In this document: piece by piece, positions 34,701-44,950 of the stretch
Layout: each line of letters begins with the position of its first letter
Numbering within the stretch: the first letter of the stretch is position 1
DNA from: Rhytidiadelphus loreus
Lineage: Eukaryota > Streptophyta > Bryopsida > Hypnales > Hylocomiaceae
DNA: 64,000 bases
Direction: 5' to 3'
Assembly: GCA_947034895.1 (NCBI GenBank)
Contig: OX344764.1
Location: 68,119,348 to 68,183,347 of the forward strand
The notes under the pieces: model-generated
Told to the model about the DNA's origin: nothing
The model's input: only the letters and a program-made list of their open reading frames with translations
Databases searched by the model: none
Program-made: the position numbers and the translations under genes

Positions 34701-36733
34701 TCTTACATAGTTTCTTTGGACCAATTTTAGCCAATTTGTGTTCACATGCACACCAAGTTTGGACAATTGGGCATTTCTACTTAAACATACTAACTATTTA
34801 CAATTTGTAGGATTCTACCCTATTTATGTGTGAGATTAGGGTATTCTTGTAGAAAAATATTCTAAATACAACCAAATGCAATATATGTGACATACGTATT
34901 TTGGTTTTATACTCTTTGGGGGGGCTTTTGTATAATAAATACTCAAAACTACAAGAAATCCCCAAAAATAAATTATGAGTTACAAATGATGAATATGGGA
35001 TTCACAGTGGATAACCTTTTTTTGCCAATATGGAAATACTCATTTCATCTAGCTAGAGTTCTTCTTTTGCAATGTGCAAACTCTCATCAAGAAAATCACA
35101 CTTCTTCCTCTACCCTAAAATGTATGTGACATTGTTGTAAAATAGAATTCTCTAATTCTTTACCTTCAACTCTTTTGTCAAATAGTGTATCTTAGAGCAT
35201 TGAAGGAATGATTGCAAGTGATGATCGTCTAGGTAATTGAAGACTTGATTCCTCTAATTCTTAGTTGCCTCAATGTCTACAAGCCAAGTATCAATGACAT
35301 GCGCCTGTTCCTCTAGAGGGAATTGACAATGTGAATTGCTACATAAATTTGCCATGGCATCGGAGACTCTAATTTGACAGAGGTACATATGATAGTGCAA
35401 CTACAAGGATTATAAGTAGTGAGCAAAAACAAAAAGTACAAACAATCTTGTTGCTAACCCCACTACATGGATTCATTACCCGCAAGCATTTACAATTTGG
35501 CCATGGATTGTGACTTCATTGCCTTGGCCACCTATCTCTAATAATTGTTGTCATCATTGGAACTAACTTGTATCTCCTATCAAAATCCCACTCTCAAATT
35601 AGAGATGTCTTTGATCAAATCTAAAGCCTTCCTACAACAACTTCAAGTGATCTTCAAGCCAATCTTAAACCCTTATCCTTGTTGGAGCATATTATATATT
35701 GCGTATAAATTTTTGAAAGGGAGTAAGACAAGACAAAAGTGCATCAAAATATAATATTTTGTTGGTGGGAACAAAAATGTCACGAAGGATGAACCAAAGT
35801 CCTCCAAGAGTCTTTCTCTAAGTTGCCCTTCATGCACTAGGGTTGCAACATCCACATTGGCATAATACTTTCCCTTCTAACAATAAAACCTTGACTACAA
35901 GTCCATCCTTTATAAAATCAGGATATGTAAGCTTTGGAATTTGATAGCACCTCTAGATTTAACATCTAAAGCCTTATAATTGTGTAGTTGACATAAAAAA
36001 TTTCCTTATTCAAAGATGATTTTGCATTGATCAACTTGCAATAATACTTAGATACAAAATATGTTTTTGGGGTCCTTTTGGGGTTAAGGACATAATGTAT
36101 CATTAGTCTTCTTCCATGAGCATTATGGTTTAACAAAGCTCTTTGAGATCTCATTATGTTTTTTGATCTTGCTTTGCAAATTGTTGGATACCTTTGCATT
36201 GGAATATATAATATTGCTCTTCTGTGATAGAAAGAAAAGAAAAAAACATGTTGGACTGTCAAAGGAAAAACTTCTACAATACTTGGTTGCTACTACTATT
36301 AGAATAATGACCAATTACCAAATTTGCCCACTTTCAATGCAAGAAATGGCATGACATCCATAGAATACAAAAAGATGAGCGAAGATAACACATGGTATCG
36401 TAAGAGGAATTGAATAATTAAAGAAACATTGGGAATGTGCCACAATTTTAGTATCACGTCTTTCAAGCAAAAAATTGACATGAAGTCCCCTATAATTGCT
36501 TGCCTCCAATACATTATCTTGATATGGCACCTACTATGTAATGAAGATCAAAATTCTAATTCAAAGGTAAAAACATTATTTCCATGTCAGACGCTCTATC
36601 TACACAAGGTAGTTGACAATCACACTAACAACCTCATTCAAAGTGTCAAGTACAAATACTTCACTTAATTTTCTCCATACTTGTAGCTTTGGGCATTGAA
36701 AATTCAAGAAATCTTGGTATCTCTCATTATTGC
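31794..36733. other. Long intergenic stretch with a few hairpins, no recognised gene
   Basis: Two perfect short hairpins lie close together: CTCACCATAATATGGTGAG at about 31827-31845, and TCATGAGGA with TCCTCATGA about ten bases apart near 31853-31880. Another, CTTGAAGG with CCTTCAAG, lies near 32826-32850. The segment 32870-33050 has a TATATA box-like sequence after GGGATGCCCT, but no gene follows. 33170-33330 is TACTA-rich. Short frames elsewhere show no motifs. The texture of 31.7-33 kb resembles a degraded LTR-type sequence, but no primer-binding site or paired LTR was found. Confidence 0.35.
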
Positions 36734-37641
36734 TTAACCCCTAAACGTCCAAACAATAATTTTGGCAACATAGTGATTTTGGGCAGCTCACTATAGACGT
36801 TATTTTTATTTTTTTTCTTTGAAAATTTCACACAATGTGTGCCCAAAGAGTAGCTTTAAGGCCCAACAATTTTCATAACTTTTGACCACATGGTTCAAAA
36901 GTTATTGCATGATATGTAATTTTCAGTGTTCGTTGGGTTTCTTTGAAAATCACTTTTAAAAAAAATAAAAATCTGAAATTGGTTCTCTAGATTTACATAT
37001 ATGTGGTAAGCTTTGAATCATTCCATTTTGATTAATGAGATGAAAGTTATGACAAATTTTAGTTTGGGTTAGTTTATGGAATCTCTACTCTAAAATAAAC
37101 TTTGAATTCCTTTATTTAACTCAATTTTAAATATTTTTGGAAAAAAATAAAAACTTAAAAATATTGTTTATTATAACATTGCAACCATTGGGATTGGAAT
37201 TTTTCAATTCTTTAAATAAATTGTTAACAATTTAGTATTTTTAATCATTCTCTGCTTCTTTCTACTTACTATTTTTTTCCTATATGTCAAATGATCTAAA
37301 AATTTTCAAGCATGTAGCCAACTTGACTTGAGGAATGAATCCAAAGAGTAACCACCATTTTGGACATTTTTTCATACAAATGTGACCTTGTGAAGTGCAG
37401 CTACCCATATTTTCATAGGGCCAAAAAAATGATTTTTGTCACTTCAAACGTTAATATCTTGCAATCTGCATTGTGGAAAATTCTGAAAAAAAATTCACAT
37501 CTTTTTAAACTATTTTACTACAAGATCCTACGGTTGTATGTGTCTAGAAATGTTTTTCTTCTAAAATTTGGTGCTTGTAAATGCAAGAGCAGTTTTGGAG
37601 CAGTTTTGGTGAAAACATAGTCTCTGATGTTTAGGAGTTAA
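36734..37641. mobile_element. TTAA-flanked inverted-repeat element (908 bp)
   Basis: The left end is TTAACCCCTAAACGTCC and the complement of the right end is TTAACTCCTAAACATC. TTAA is outermost on both sides. It is homologous over its length to 29147-31024 in the opposite orientation, without the CACTA insertion. No coding frame. Confidence 0.85.
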
Positions 37642-37681
37642 AGGCATTATACTAAATGTTGCTAGACACTCTTAATCACTC

Positions 37682-38075
37682 TTAACCTATAAAGGTCCAA
37701 ACCTCATTTTTTGGCAACATAGTGATTTGGGGCAACTCACTAAAAATGGATTTCTTTTTCTTTTTTTCTTTGAGTTCTTCACAGAACATGTGCCCATGAA
37801 ATAGCTTCAAGGACATGGGCCTACACAACAATTTTCATAACTTTTGACTACATGGTTAAAAATTTGTTGCATGGTATGTAATTTTTAGTAGTTGGTGGGT
37901 CACTTTTTTAAGAAGTTTTTTGAGCTCCCTAGGTTGCTCACCAACCACTAAAAATTACATATCATGCAATAACTTTTTAACCGTGTAGTCAAAAGTTATG
38001 AAAATTGTTGCGCCTCAAAGCTACTCCTTGGGCACATGTTCTATGAAAAACAAAGTTTGAACCTTTATGGGTATA
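37682..38075. mobile_element. Foldback TTAA-family MITE (394 bp, near-perfect hairpin)
   Basis: The ends are TTAACCTATAAAGGTCCAAAC and (complement of the right end) TATACCCATAAAGGTTCAAAC; the right TTAA has changed to TATA. The two halves are inverted copies of the left part of 36734-37641. The inner ~80 bases of each arm pair almost perfectly around a short loop near 37915-37925, including CAACAATTTTCATAACTTTTG and TATGTAATTTTTAGT. A transcript would form a long hairpin. Confidence 0.85.
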
Positions 38076-38526
38076 TCACATTGCCTTAGGTTTTTATTTA
38101 AATTGAGACACTTCAATAAAAAATGAGACTTTAATGTGTCAAAGTTGTATACGGGGAATAATTTCTTTGTAAGTTAACCTGAAAGTTGACTTTATGAAAC
38201 GGATATGGATCCTACTAGATGTTGTGTTTGTTGTTTTCACTGTCGCTAGGTTCGGGAAGACAACCTTGGTCTCATTAATCCAGTAGGACTTTAGGAGGAC
38301 TTTCTTTACGACATTCATTTCAACAATGATTCACCACGGATTTTCTGGCCAGGTTTTCAACGTGGAAAAAAGTCATGACTGCTCCAATGTCACTCACGGT
38401 TGTGAAGAAGTTACAGCACCAATATATGAAGAACCCGGAAACTGATGCTGCACTCCACGGTCCTCTTGCTACCCTGAGTCCTGACCATAGTGAGGATCAT
38501 CGTCACCTTTGCTAGTGAAGGAAGTC
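38076..38526 (+). other. Upstream region of the methyltransferase fragment
   Basis: GC content rises from about 38220. The segment ACCATAGTGAGGA occurs at 38487-38499 and again inside the coding fragment (38547-38559), so the start of the frame has been partly duplicated upstream. No clear core promoter. Confidence 0.4.
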
Positions 38527-38976
38527 ATGGCAGGCGGAGGAGACGACCATAGTGAGGAGCATGAGAAGCTGGCTCCATCAAAAGACATGAACAGTGCAAG
38601 GATGGCTGCGGCTGGATTGATACTGGCGTCAACAACTGCAAACATACTGGAGTCTCTGGTGCGTCTCAACATCTTGAAAGCCCTGGCTGCAGCAGGTGAG
38701 GGAGCACGGCTCACATCGGAAGAGCTCGCCCAGCTGGCCATGCCGGGGAAGACCATCAATGTCAAGTATCTCGAAAGATTGCTCCGGATGGTGAGCTGCA
38801 AACAGATTTTGAGCGAAGTGGTCACAACACTAGCAGACGGTCAAGTCGAGCGTCGCTTCGGGATGGAACCGATTGGAAAATTCTTCGTGGAGGACGCGGA
38901 GAACGGCTCCTTCGTACACTGGCTGCACACTACGCTATACCCCAACATTTGGGATACCACGGACGATATCATTTGA
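38527..38976 (+). pseudogene. Truncated O-methyltransferase (N-terminal dimerisation domain only)
   Basis: ATG at 38527 opens a 149-codon frame that matches the N-terminal dimerisation domain of plant caffeic acid/flavonoid-type O-methyltransferases. An AGLILASTTANILESLVRLN helix is followed by ILKALAAAG, LTSEELAQLA, YLERLLRMV, a strand with LADGQVERRFGMEPIGKFF, and a VHWLHTTL...W segment. In full-length enzymes (about 350-380 residues) this domain only dimerises and lines the substrate pocket; the SAM-binding Rossmann domain and catalytic His follow. Here a TGA comes right after DDII, the sequence becomes AT-rich, and there is no donor splice site or continuation downstream. Methylation is therefore not possible with this piece alone. 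Codon use is GC-rich and the frame is clean, so the truncation is probably recent. A small expressed dimerisation-domain protein is conceivable but unproven. Confidence 0.75.
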
Positions 38977-39802
38977 AATAGCTCTTTGAAATGAATTGAG
39001 TTAAAGAACACCTTAAGAGCTAGTTATCAGCTATTTGTTTGTTTTGTTTGTTACGTTGAGATCTCTAGAACCATGTGTCCCTTGGTTGTGTTCTTGGTAC
39101 CATCGGAATGTCCTTAGCGAGAAGAGATGTATGGATTTTATTTCGTGGCGTTTGAATCCACAATGTGAAAGTTATTGAAGTTTGAAGTTTTCATGAATTA
39201 ATAGATTAAAACATTACTTTTTATTTTATTTTGGTTGTGGCAACAACATAGGGCACATGGACATAAGGCTATTTGTTTTGTTTGATACAGTGAAATCTTT
39301 GAAATTGTGTGTTCACATTCTTGGTACCATATTTTTGGGATTTTTTAGAGTGAGATCTCTAAAACTATGTGCCCTTGGTTGTGTTCATGGTGCCATTAGA
39401 AAGCTCTTTGCAAAGAGGGGTGCATGGACTTTGATTCATGACGTTTAGACCTACAATGTGAAAGTTTTAGATTGTTGAGTTATTTTTCAATTAAAAATTG
39501 AATTAAATTATCTTTTACTTGGGGAACACAGGGGGTTCATTATCTTTTTCTTTGGGCCAACTACACAAGGATATACTAATATGGTTTAATCCTTGAATGT
39601 CGAAGGGGTGATGCTCAAAATCATCCTTTTGTATTACCATGTGAATCATTGGTCAAAGAAATAGCAAAAGCAACTATTGGAAGTCAAAGTAATGTAGGAG
39701 ATTTTTCCTTTCCAAACCCAATTGCAAGGATGAATAGTTGCACTTTTGTCCTACACTCAAAGATTCTTTGTCATCCATCGGACGTTTGGCGTTCAAGGTT
39801 TA
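38977..39802. repeat. Imperfect direct repeat pair downstream of the methyltransferase fragment
   Basis: About 39028-39180 and 39265-39470 are two diverged copies of one unit: each has GGCTATTTGTTTTGTTTG-like sequence, GAGATCTCTARAACYATGTG, CCCTTGGTTGTGTTC and a CACAATGTGAAAGTT-like tail. The second copy contains an internal partial duplication. The remainder to 39802 is AT-rich with no recognised gene. Confidence 0.7.
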
Positions 39803-40781
39803 AGGTAGGATGCTCTAAAAGTTGCATGCTTTAACATGAACCTCTAACATTGACCTTTCATACAGAGGCACATTTTGCTTTCTTTAATGTACCAGTAGTG
39901 TACTGAGGAGGTGGTTGCTTTTAGTGACCATTGCGTTTCAACTTCAAAAAAATTCATAACTAATTTCACGAAGGTCCAAAAAACATGAAACCACTTGGAT
40001 CAAACGCCAATTTTTCTTCCATTTTTCTTCGAAAATTTTCCTACAATAATTTACTCAAAATTATTTCAAGGAGTTTGGATCCTCCCAAATGCAATCAGCT
40101 CTTAAAAGGTCGCTTTAACCCCAAAATGACCCTGGAATTTCCTGAGCCTCTAGAATTTGCTCTAAATTGAACAAAAATCCAACATTTTGATACGTTGTAT
40201 CAATTCTTTTTGAATTGTAACTGTATAAAATCAAACTAGACATGTTAGAGATCACATTAGAAAATAAAACACAACAATATCTCTTACAGATTGAAAGATT
40301 ATAATGTTTGATCATGAGGGTGTTAAAACTGTGAAAGTAATTTGAAGTATTTCAATCCTCTTTTCACATGTCAAATCTAAAAAGTTGGTCACCAAAAAAA
40401 TATGAGGTTAAAGGGCCTAACATGCATAACTCCAATCAATTTATAACTTCTCAAAATCTGCCCTATAGTTTTTTTAAATGAATTTCTAATGTGATTTTTT
40501 CTCAAAGATCTAGTGTATTTGAGGCTCATTCCCAAGAGCCCTCAACACTACAAAAAGTCAAGATTGCAATGGACACCCATGCACAAAATCTTGAATAGAA
40601 AAATCATAATCAATCATTTTCAAAATCAGATTTTTGAAGCTAAAACTAAACTTCCAAAATAATTTTTCAAAAATATAAACTACTACAAATAGAAATTTGG
40701 TAAGGTTTTGTTTAACTTAGAAAATTGGTCAAGGACACATTCTGTCCTCAGGGTCATTTAGGGGTTAAGAGCAGCCAACTT
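39803..40781. mobile_element. TA-type MITE interrupted by a TTAA element
   Basis: The left end is AGGTAGGATGCTCTAAAAG, preceded by TA (39801-39802). The body matches 56060-56345 (GAGGCACATTTTGCTTTCT-like, then GGAGGTGG, CAACTTCAAAAA and ATTCATAAC). The right end has been split by a TTAA element. GAGCAGCCAACTT at 40769-40781, read as a complement, is a diverged AGGTAGGATGCTC, so only about 13 bases of this element remain right of the insertion. Confidence 0.7.
40115..40768. mobile_element. TTAA-flanked element nested in a TA-type MITE (654 bp)
   Basis: The left end is TTAACCCCAAAATGACCC and the complement of the right end is TTAACCCCTAAATGACCC, with TTAA outermost. It is homologous in inverted orientation to 48469-49169; shared blocks include GAATTTGCTCTAAATTGAAC, TTGAAAGATTAT-type sequence and CTAGTGTATTTGAG. 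Removing it together with one TTAA restores TTTAAGAGCAGCCAACTT, a fair match to the expected terminus of the host element. Confidence 0.85.
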
Positions 40782-41760
40782 CTGACGAGTCTCTTCATCT
40801 GCAGTTCGAGTGCTTTTGACTACGCCGACAGCACTCTTCTCATGGACGATCGTCCTCACGCAAATTGTGTTGTGGCAGATGACCTAATGGCTGACTCCGC
40901 CAATCCTAGTTACACTGCAGTATTGTATTCCTAACTTCTAAATACATGATTCTTAAGTTCAGCCGCAAGGACTAAAATTGCTCTTAGTTATGCCAGTCCG
41001 AAAATTGCAGCTTGTTCGAAATTTGCAGCTTGTATGGAGGTGTCCAACGGGGAGATGGCAATGAAGTAGATCAATTCTGGGAAGACCTCCCCATTCCTTT
41101 CTTCAAAATTGTTTGAGCGTTGTGATTTAATTCTTTTCGATAGTGATATAAGCACCTTGTAAGGAGGTGATCATCATATCGAGCTTTCCTCTTCGTTGGT
41201 GCAGACTGCAGACTGCTGCGTGGAGTGTCTAGTTTTGTCAGCGTGGTTCTTTTTTTTGCGTTTGGAGAGGGACAAGAGAGGTGAAGGCAGGAGAAGTGAG
41301 CGAACGGATTCGATTTTGTAAGGTGCGAGGCGGTTTAGTCTCATCAGTAGGGAAAAGGATGAAGCGCTTGGGATATTAAAAGAGGAACGAGCCTTGTGGT
41401 TTTAGTTATCTTTCTGGTGTGTTTTGGGTGAGCGGGATCTGCGAGGTTCGCGATCTTACCGGTAATTGAAGCTGCGGAGAACGCATAGGCGGAGTGTTTG
41501 ATTCTTGCGGCGGAGACATTGATTTAAGGTGCTTTCCAACGCATTCTTTCCAGTCCTGTTCTTTCTGCGTGTCTTGATACTTGTCGTGCTCTGTTTTTTT
41601 TTAATGTACCTGCGTTTCTTGGAGGGATACGGCTTGAAACCCTCTCTCTCGTGTGTATATTTCGTCTTCGCTATGCTGATGATTGCGAAGCTGAGGATTA
41701 GGGTTTTGAGGGTTTTGTTTGGGGATTGATTTCCAGGTTTGGGATTCAGAGGACGTCACG
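40782..41760 (+). promoter_or_regulatory. Upstream region and probable 5' leader of MED4
   Basis: Composition becomes balanced and relatively CG-rich from about 41160, in contrast to the AT-rich surroundings, as expected for the promoter and leader of an active housekeeping gene. A pyrimidine-rich TTTCCAG at 41731-41737 just before the start codon could be a 3' splice site of a leader intron. No TATA box stands out. A short open frame at 40725-40934 overlaps the element end and lacks support. Confidence 0.5.
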
Positions 41761-41831
41761 ATGAGTATGTTGAGTATGGGAAGCGCAGGCCACGGGGAGC
41801 TGCAAACGATGTGGGCTCCCCAGAGGTCATC

Positions 41832-41872
<41 letters not shown>

Positions 41873-43729
41873 AGCTGCAGCTAGAGCAAGCCGCGCCTAT
41901 GGATACTGCTGCTACGGCGCGCCCTGTTGTGCGAAGCTCGCTGATGAATCAGCCACCGCAACGGCGAGCGCACATGCTTCTGCAAGAAATGGCGGGGCTC
42001 GCTAACCGTCTCGTCGAAATTGCTGGTGAGTTTCAGAGGGACTTCTTTTAGGGTTAGGTCGGTTTTGTCGCGCAATGCATTGAACTTGATTCAAATTTCT
42101 GCCTCGTTTACATGTCCAGAGGTTTAAGAGCCTTTTGTAATTTTATTTCACATGTATTGATTAACCCCTAAAGGACCTGGATCAAGGGTTCGTGGTTAGA
42201 AGATGATCAATTCAGTCGATCATATTGTTAAGAACTTTATCTTGATGGGGCCAAAGTTATCACTAGGTACAATGAAGAACATTGCATGCGTTTGTCAAAA
42301 TATAAATTAAATTGGACAAAAGATACTATCCATGTGACCCTCTCAAAACTGCTAAGAAGAACATGAGGCCCCATTTTGTCCTTTTAGTGGTGAACGAGAA
42401 TTGTTCGGAATCTCCTCGCGGAGAAGGGACACAGTCGGAATGCATATTGTTACTTTGCAAGCGAGTGTAGCGGTCTTGTGAAGCGGCCGTAATTCTTGGA
42501 TAGCGAGTAGGAGGTCTAATTAGAGACATTAACTAGTAAGGTGAATGGATGAAGGCAAATGCGAAGTAGAAATAGGAGCTAATTGGGATTTGCGAACATA
42601 GTCCAGCTGTTGATTTAATTTCCCAACAATTTCCTATAAATAATATATTCAACTGATTGACCACGTACAATTGATGCATGCTCCAAATCTGTTGCTAAGA
42701 ACTTGCTAGTGCATTGAGATAGAGATTTTGAAATAACAAATCGGAAAAGCAGTGACCTGAAGATCTTACGCCAATGACTTGTCAAGACCAAGCGGAATGT
42801 TCTTACAGCAAGGCCACATTCTGTATGTCATTAAGAAGTAATAGATTGACAGTCCTCAAAGTAGGTCGCTGGATTGATTTTAACTCGTGGATGCAGGGAC
42901 CAAAAGTTGGCAGACTGGACACATGAAGATGGCGATTCCATCTTTTTTGGCTGGCGCAACTCTGCCACTCGAGGGTCAAGCTGCAGTCACAACGAAAGAG
43001 ATTCAGGTACTTCTGGAAAATCACCAGAATCTTCTGTACGAAGCTGTAGCCGAGTTGCAAGATCTCCAGGATCTGGAACAAGAAAAGCAGCAGATCGCTG
43101 AAGAGATCAATAACAAGGATGCTGTGGTGCGAGCGTTTGCCAAGCGAGTGCGAGAGGCGCATCAGGTATTAGACGGCACACTTGAGGAGTATAAAGACTT
43201 GAAGAAAGGGAAGCATAGACATTCTGTCCCAGTTTCTGAGTTGGTTTCTTACGCACATCGCATAAGCTACACCACATTTGCTCCACCTGAACATGGAGCT
43301 GGAGAGCCTGCATTGCGTGGAGCCTTACCGCCAGCTCCACAAGAGGAGCATATGAGAGCTTCACAACTGTATCATGTCAAAGTTTCGGAATTGGGTTTCA
43401 CGAGTGCTTTTGCACCACCTCCTGAGCCTGAAGCCCTGGAGGAAACTGTAACTACCAAGGCGGAACCCATAATGCCTGCAGGTTGGCAACCAGGGATGCC
43501 TGTACAGCTTCCAACTGAGCTACCACCAATGCCGATTGGATGGAAAATTGGTGATCCCATTCCTCTTCCGCCATTGCCTGGACTGCCTATGGAGGGTTTA
43601 CCGCCAAGGGCTCCAGCTCCTGTAACTATGGTTGTTCCACATGTAAATCTGGATCTCAATCCAGAGCTGGAAGAGGATCTCAGTAGTGACTATGGCTCGG
43701 CCAGTGAGTCGGATGAAGATGATGATTGA
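41761..43729 (+). CDS. MED4: Mediator complex subunit 4, two exons
   Basis: Exon 1 is 41761-42025 and exon 2 is 42897-43729. The 871-base intron has GT at 42026 and AG at 42895-42896, and the joined frame gives 365 residues without a stop. MED4 belongs to the Mediator middle module, which bridges transcription factors and RNA polymerase II in the nucleus. Residues 25-38 are a run of 14 Gln. HMLLQEMAGLANRLVEIAG, just before the junction, fits the first MED4 helix. A predicted coiled coil spans about 120-193. Residues 207-220, YAHRISYTTFAPPE, followed by GALPPAPQEEHMRASQLY, are the plant MED4 signature. Next come Pro-rich GW-P repeats (PAGWQPGMPVQLP and PIGWKIGDPIPLP), and an acidic SSDYGSASESDEDDD tail closes the protein. 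Plant homologues are of similar size and end the same way. ATG 41761 is the first in-frame ATG. The gene looks functional. Confidence 0.95.
41833..41874 (+). repeat. CAG/CAA repeat encoding 14 Gln in MED4
   Basis: Nine CAG codons are followed by a CAA/CAG mixture. It is a likely length-variable trinucleotide repeat inside the first exon. Confidence 0.95.
42161..42394. mobile_element. TTAA-family MITE inside the MED4 intron (234 bp)
   Basis: The left end is TTAACCCCTAAAGGACCTGG. The complement of the right end is TTCACCACTAAAAGGACAAA. The right target copy is TTCA, one change from TTAA. It lies wholly within intron 1, well clear of both splice sites, so splicing should not be disturbed. Confidence 0.75.
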
Positions 43730-44760
43730 ATGCCCTTTCTCTTGCATGAAATTCTTACAGCCTGATCCCTTCTGTACTTTTGTTTCATACCTGGAAGGTG
43801 GAACATTGGGAGCAGAACTGCTCATTTGTAGACTCAGATTGCCAGATACGGAACTCTGTACAGCATTAGTGAATTTAGAGAACGATGCCCTGCTTACAGA
43901 ATTATGCAGATCAAGCCCTCTTACATGAGAGCTAGTGACCTAGTGGTCAATTACTGTTTGAGTAAATGCTGAGCTTTCCGTGAAATCAGAGAACGCATTT
44001 TGCAGATATGTAGGTGATGTACATTTGGTGTAACGCTTCATGGCGTGATGCATCTACAGCTCTACAATGATACAGTAGGTATGCACTTCTCAGCGTTCCT
44101 GCGTGGCATTCAGTTTATCAAGTTTTGAATAATGCCTACTGGTCTCCTGTAAGTTACTAGACGATTTGCCAAATCTTCATTTCAGTGGAGTGACGTATTT
44201 TAAAGTCACCGTCCATCGTCACTATTAGAGGCGGTTTGAGGCGGTTTGAATTGACAGTTAGACACTAGAATGTTTATGCCTGATGCAGCCTATTTTTGCA
44301 TGAATCACAGGACACTGATCAGGACTTTGACGTTGGGCCACCTGGCAATGGTGATTTGTCAACGGATGGTGCCCTACCAGCTGTTTGTCCTTGGAAGCCA
44401 CTTCACTCTTTGAATAGTACTCTTGCAGAGTCATGTACTGTACTACTGTCTGCATGGCTTGCATTCTTGGTGGTTTGAGTATGCAACGCATCAAACAGCA
44501 GTTACTCAACTCAGACTTGTGCCAGAACTGAGTGCACTTGCTTTTTGCTATTGCGCACCCTTGTTACAGTTGTTAGGGTCTTTCGGATATTTCTTGGATC
44601 CAAGGCATGTGTACCACAAGCTTTTGATTATCATATCAGTGGTTGCTCACACACAAAGCAAACTAACCGCGTGGGGATTTATGGTCAGACAAAAACAGGG
44701 GGATCCCTCCTCCTCCTTTGGACTGGTTAGTACTTGGACGTTACAGCTAATGTTAGCTCG
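43730..44760 (+). other. 3' flank of MED4
   Basis: Moderately GC-balanced sequence that probably contains the 3' untranslated region; no definite polyadenylation signal can be singled out. GAGGCGGTTTGAGGCGGTTTGA at 44229-44250 is a short direct duplication. Open frames here (44258-44803) overlap on both strands without recognisable motifs. Confidence 0.5.
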
Positions 44761-44950
44761 GTTGCTTCAGGGAAACATCGATCGCTCAACACTGAAGTCT
44801 TGAAAGCCACCTTACAATTCTAAATTTGTGTATGGCATCAGGGCTGCTTCAGGGAAACATCCATCTCTCAAAAGTGAAGCCCAATTGCCAACTTAAATTT
44901 GTGTAATGCATTGGGTTGCTTCAATGAAATATTCATGCAGGCAACAACCT
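44761..44950. repeat. Imperfect tandem duplication, about 2.3 units of 72-82 bp
   Basis: G(T/C)TGCTTCAGGGAAACATC starts at 44761 and 44843, with a partial third GTTGCTTCAATGAAATATTC at 44915. The units share CTCAA..TGAAG, then CTAAATTTGTGTA and a TGGCATCAGGG or TGCATTGGG end. Confidence 0.8.

Noticed and set aside
41719..41760. Upstream extension of the MED4 start
   Set aside because: The frame is open upstream, but there is no in-frame ATG before 41761 and the segment resembles a leader or splice acceptor.
42887..42896. Second MED4 exon as a separate gene starting at GTG 42887
   Set aside because: The frame joins exon 1 in phase through a consensus GT-AG intron and gives a complete MED4.
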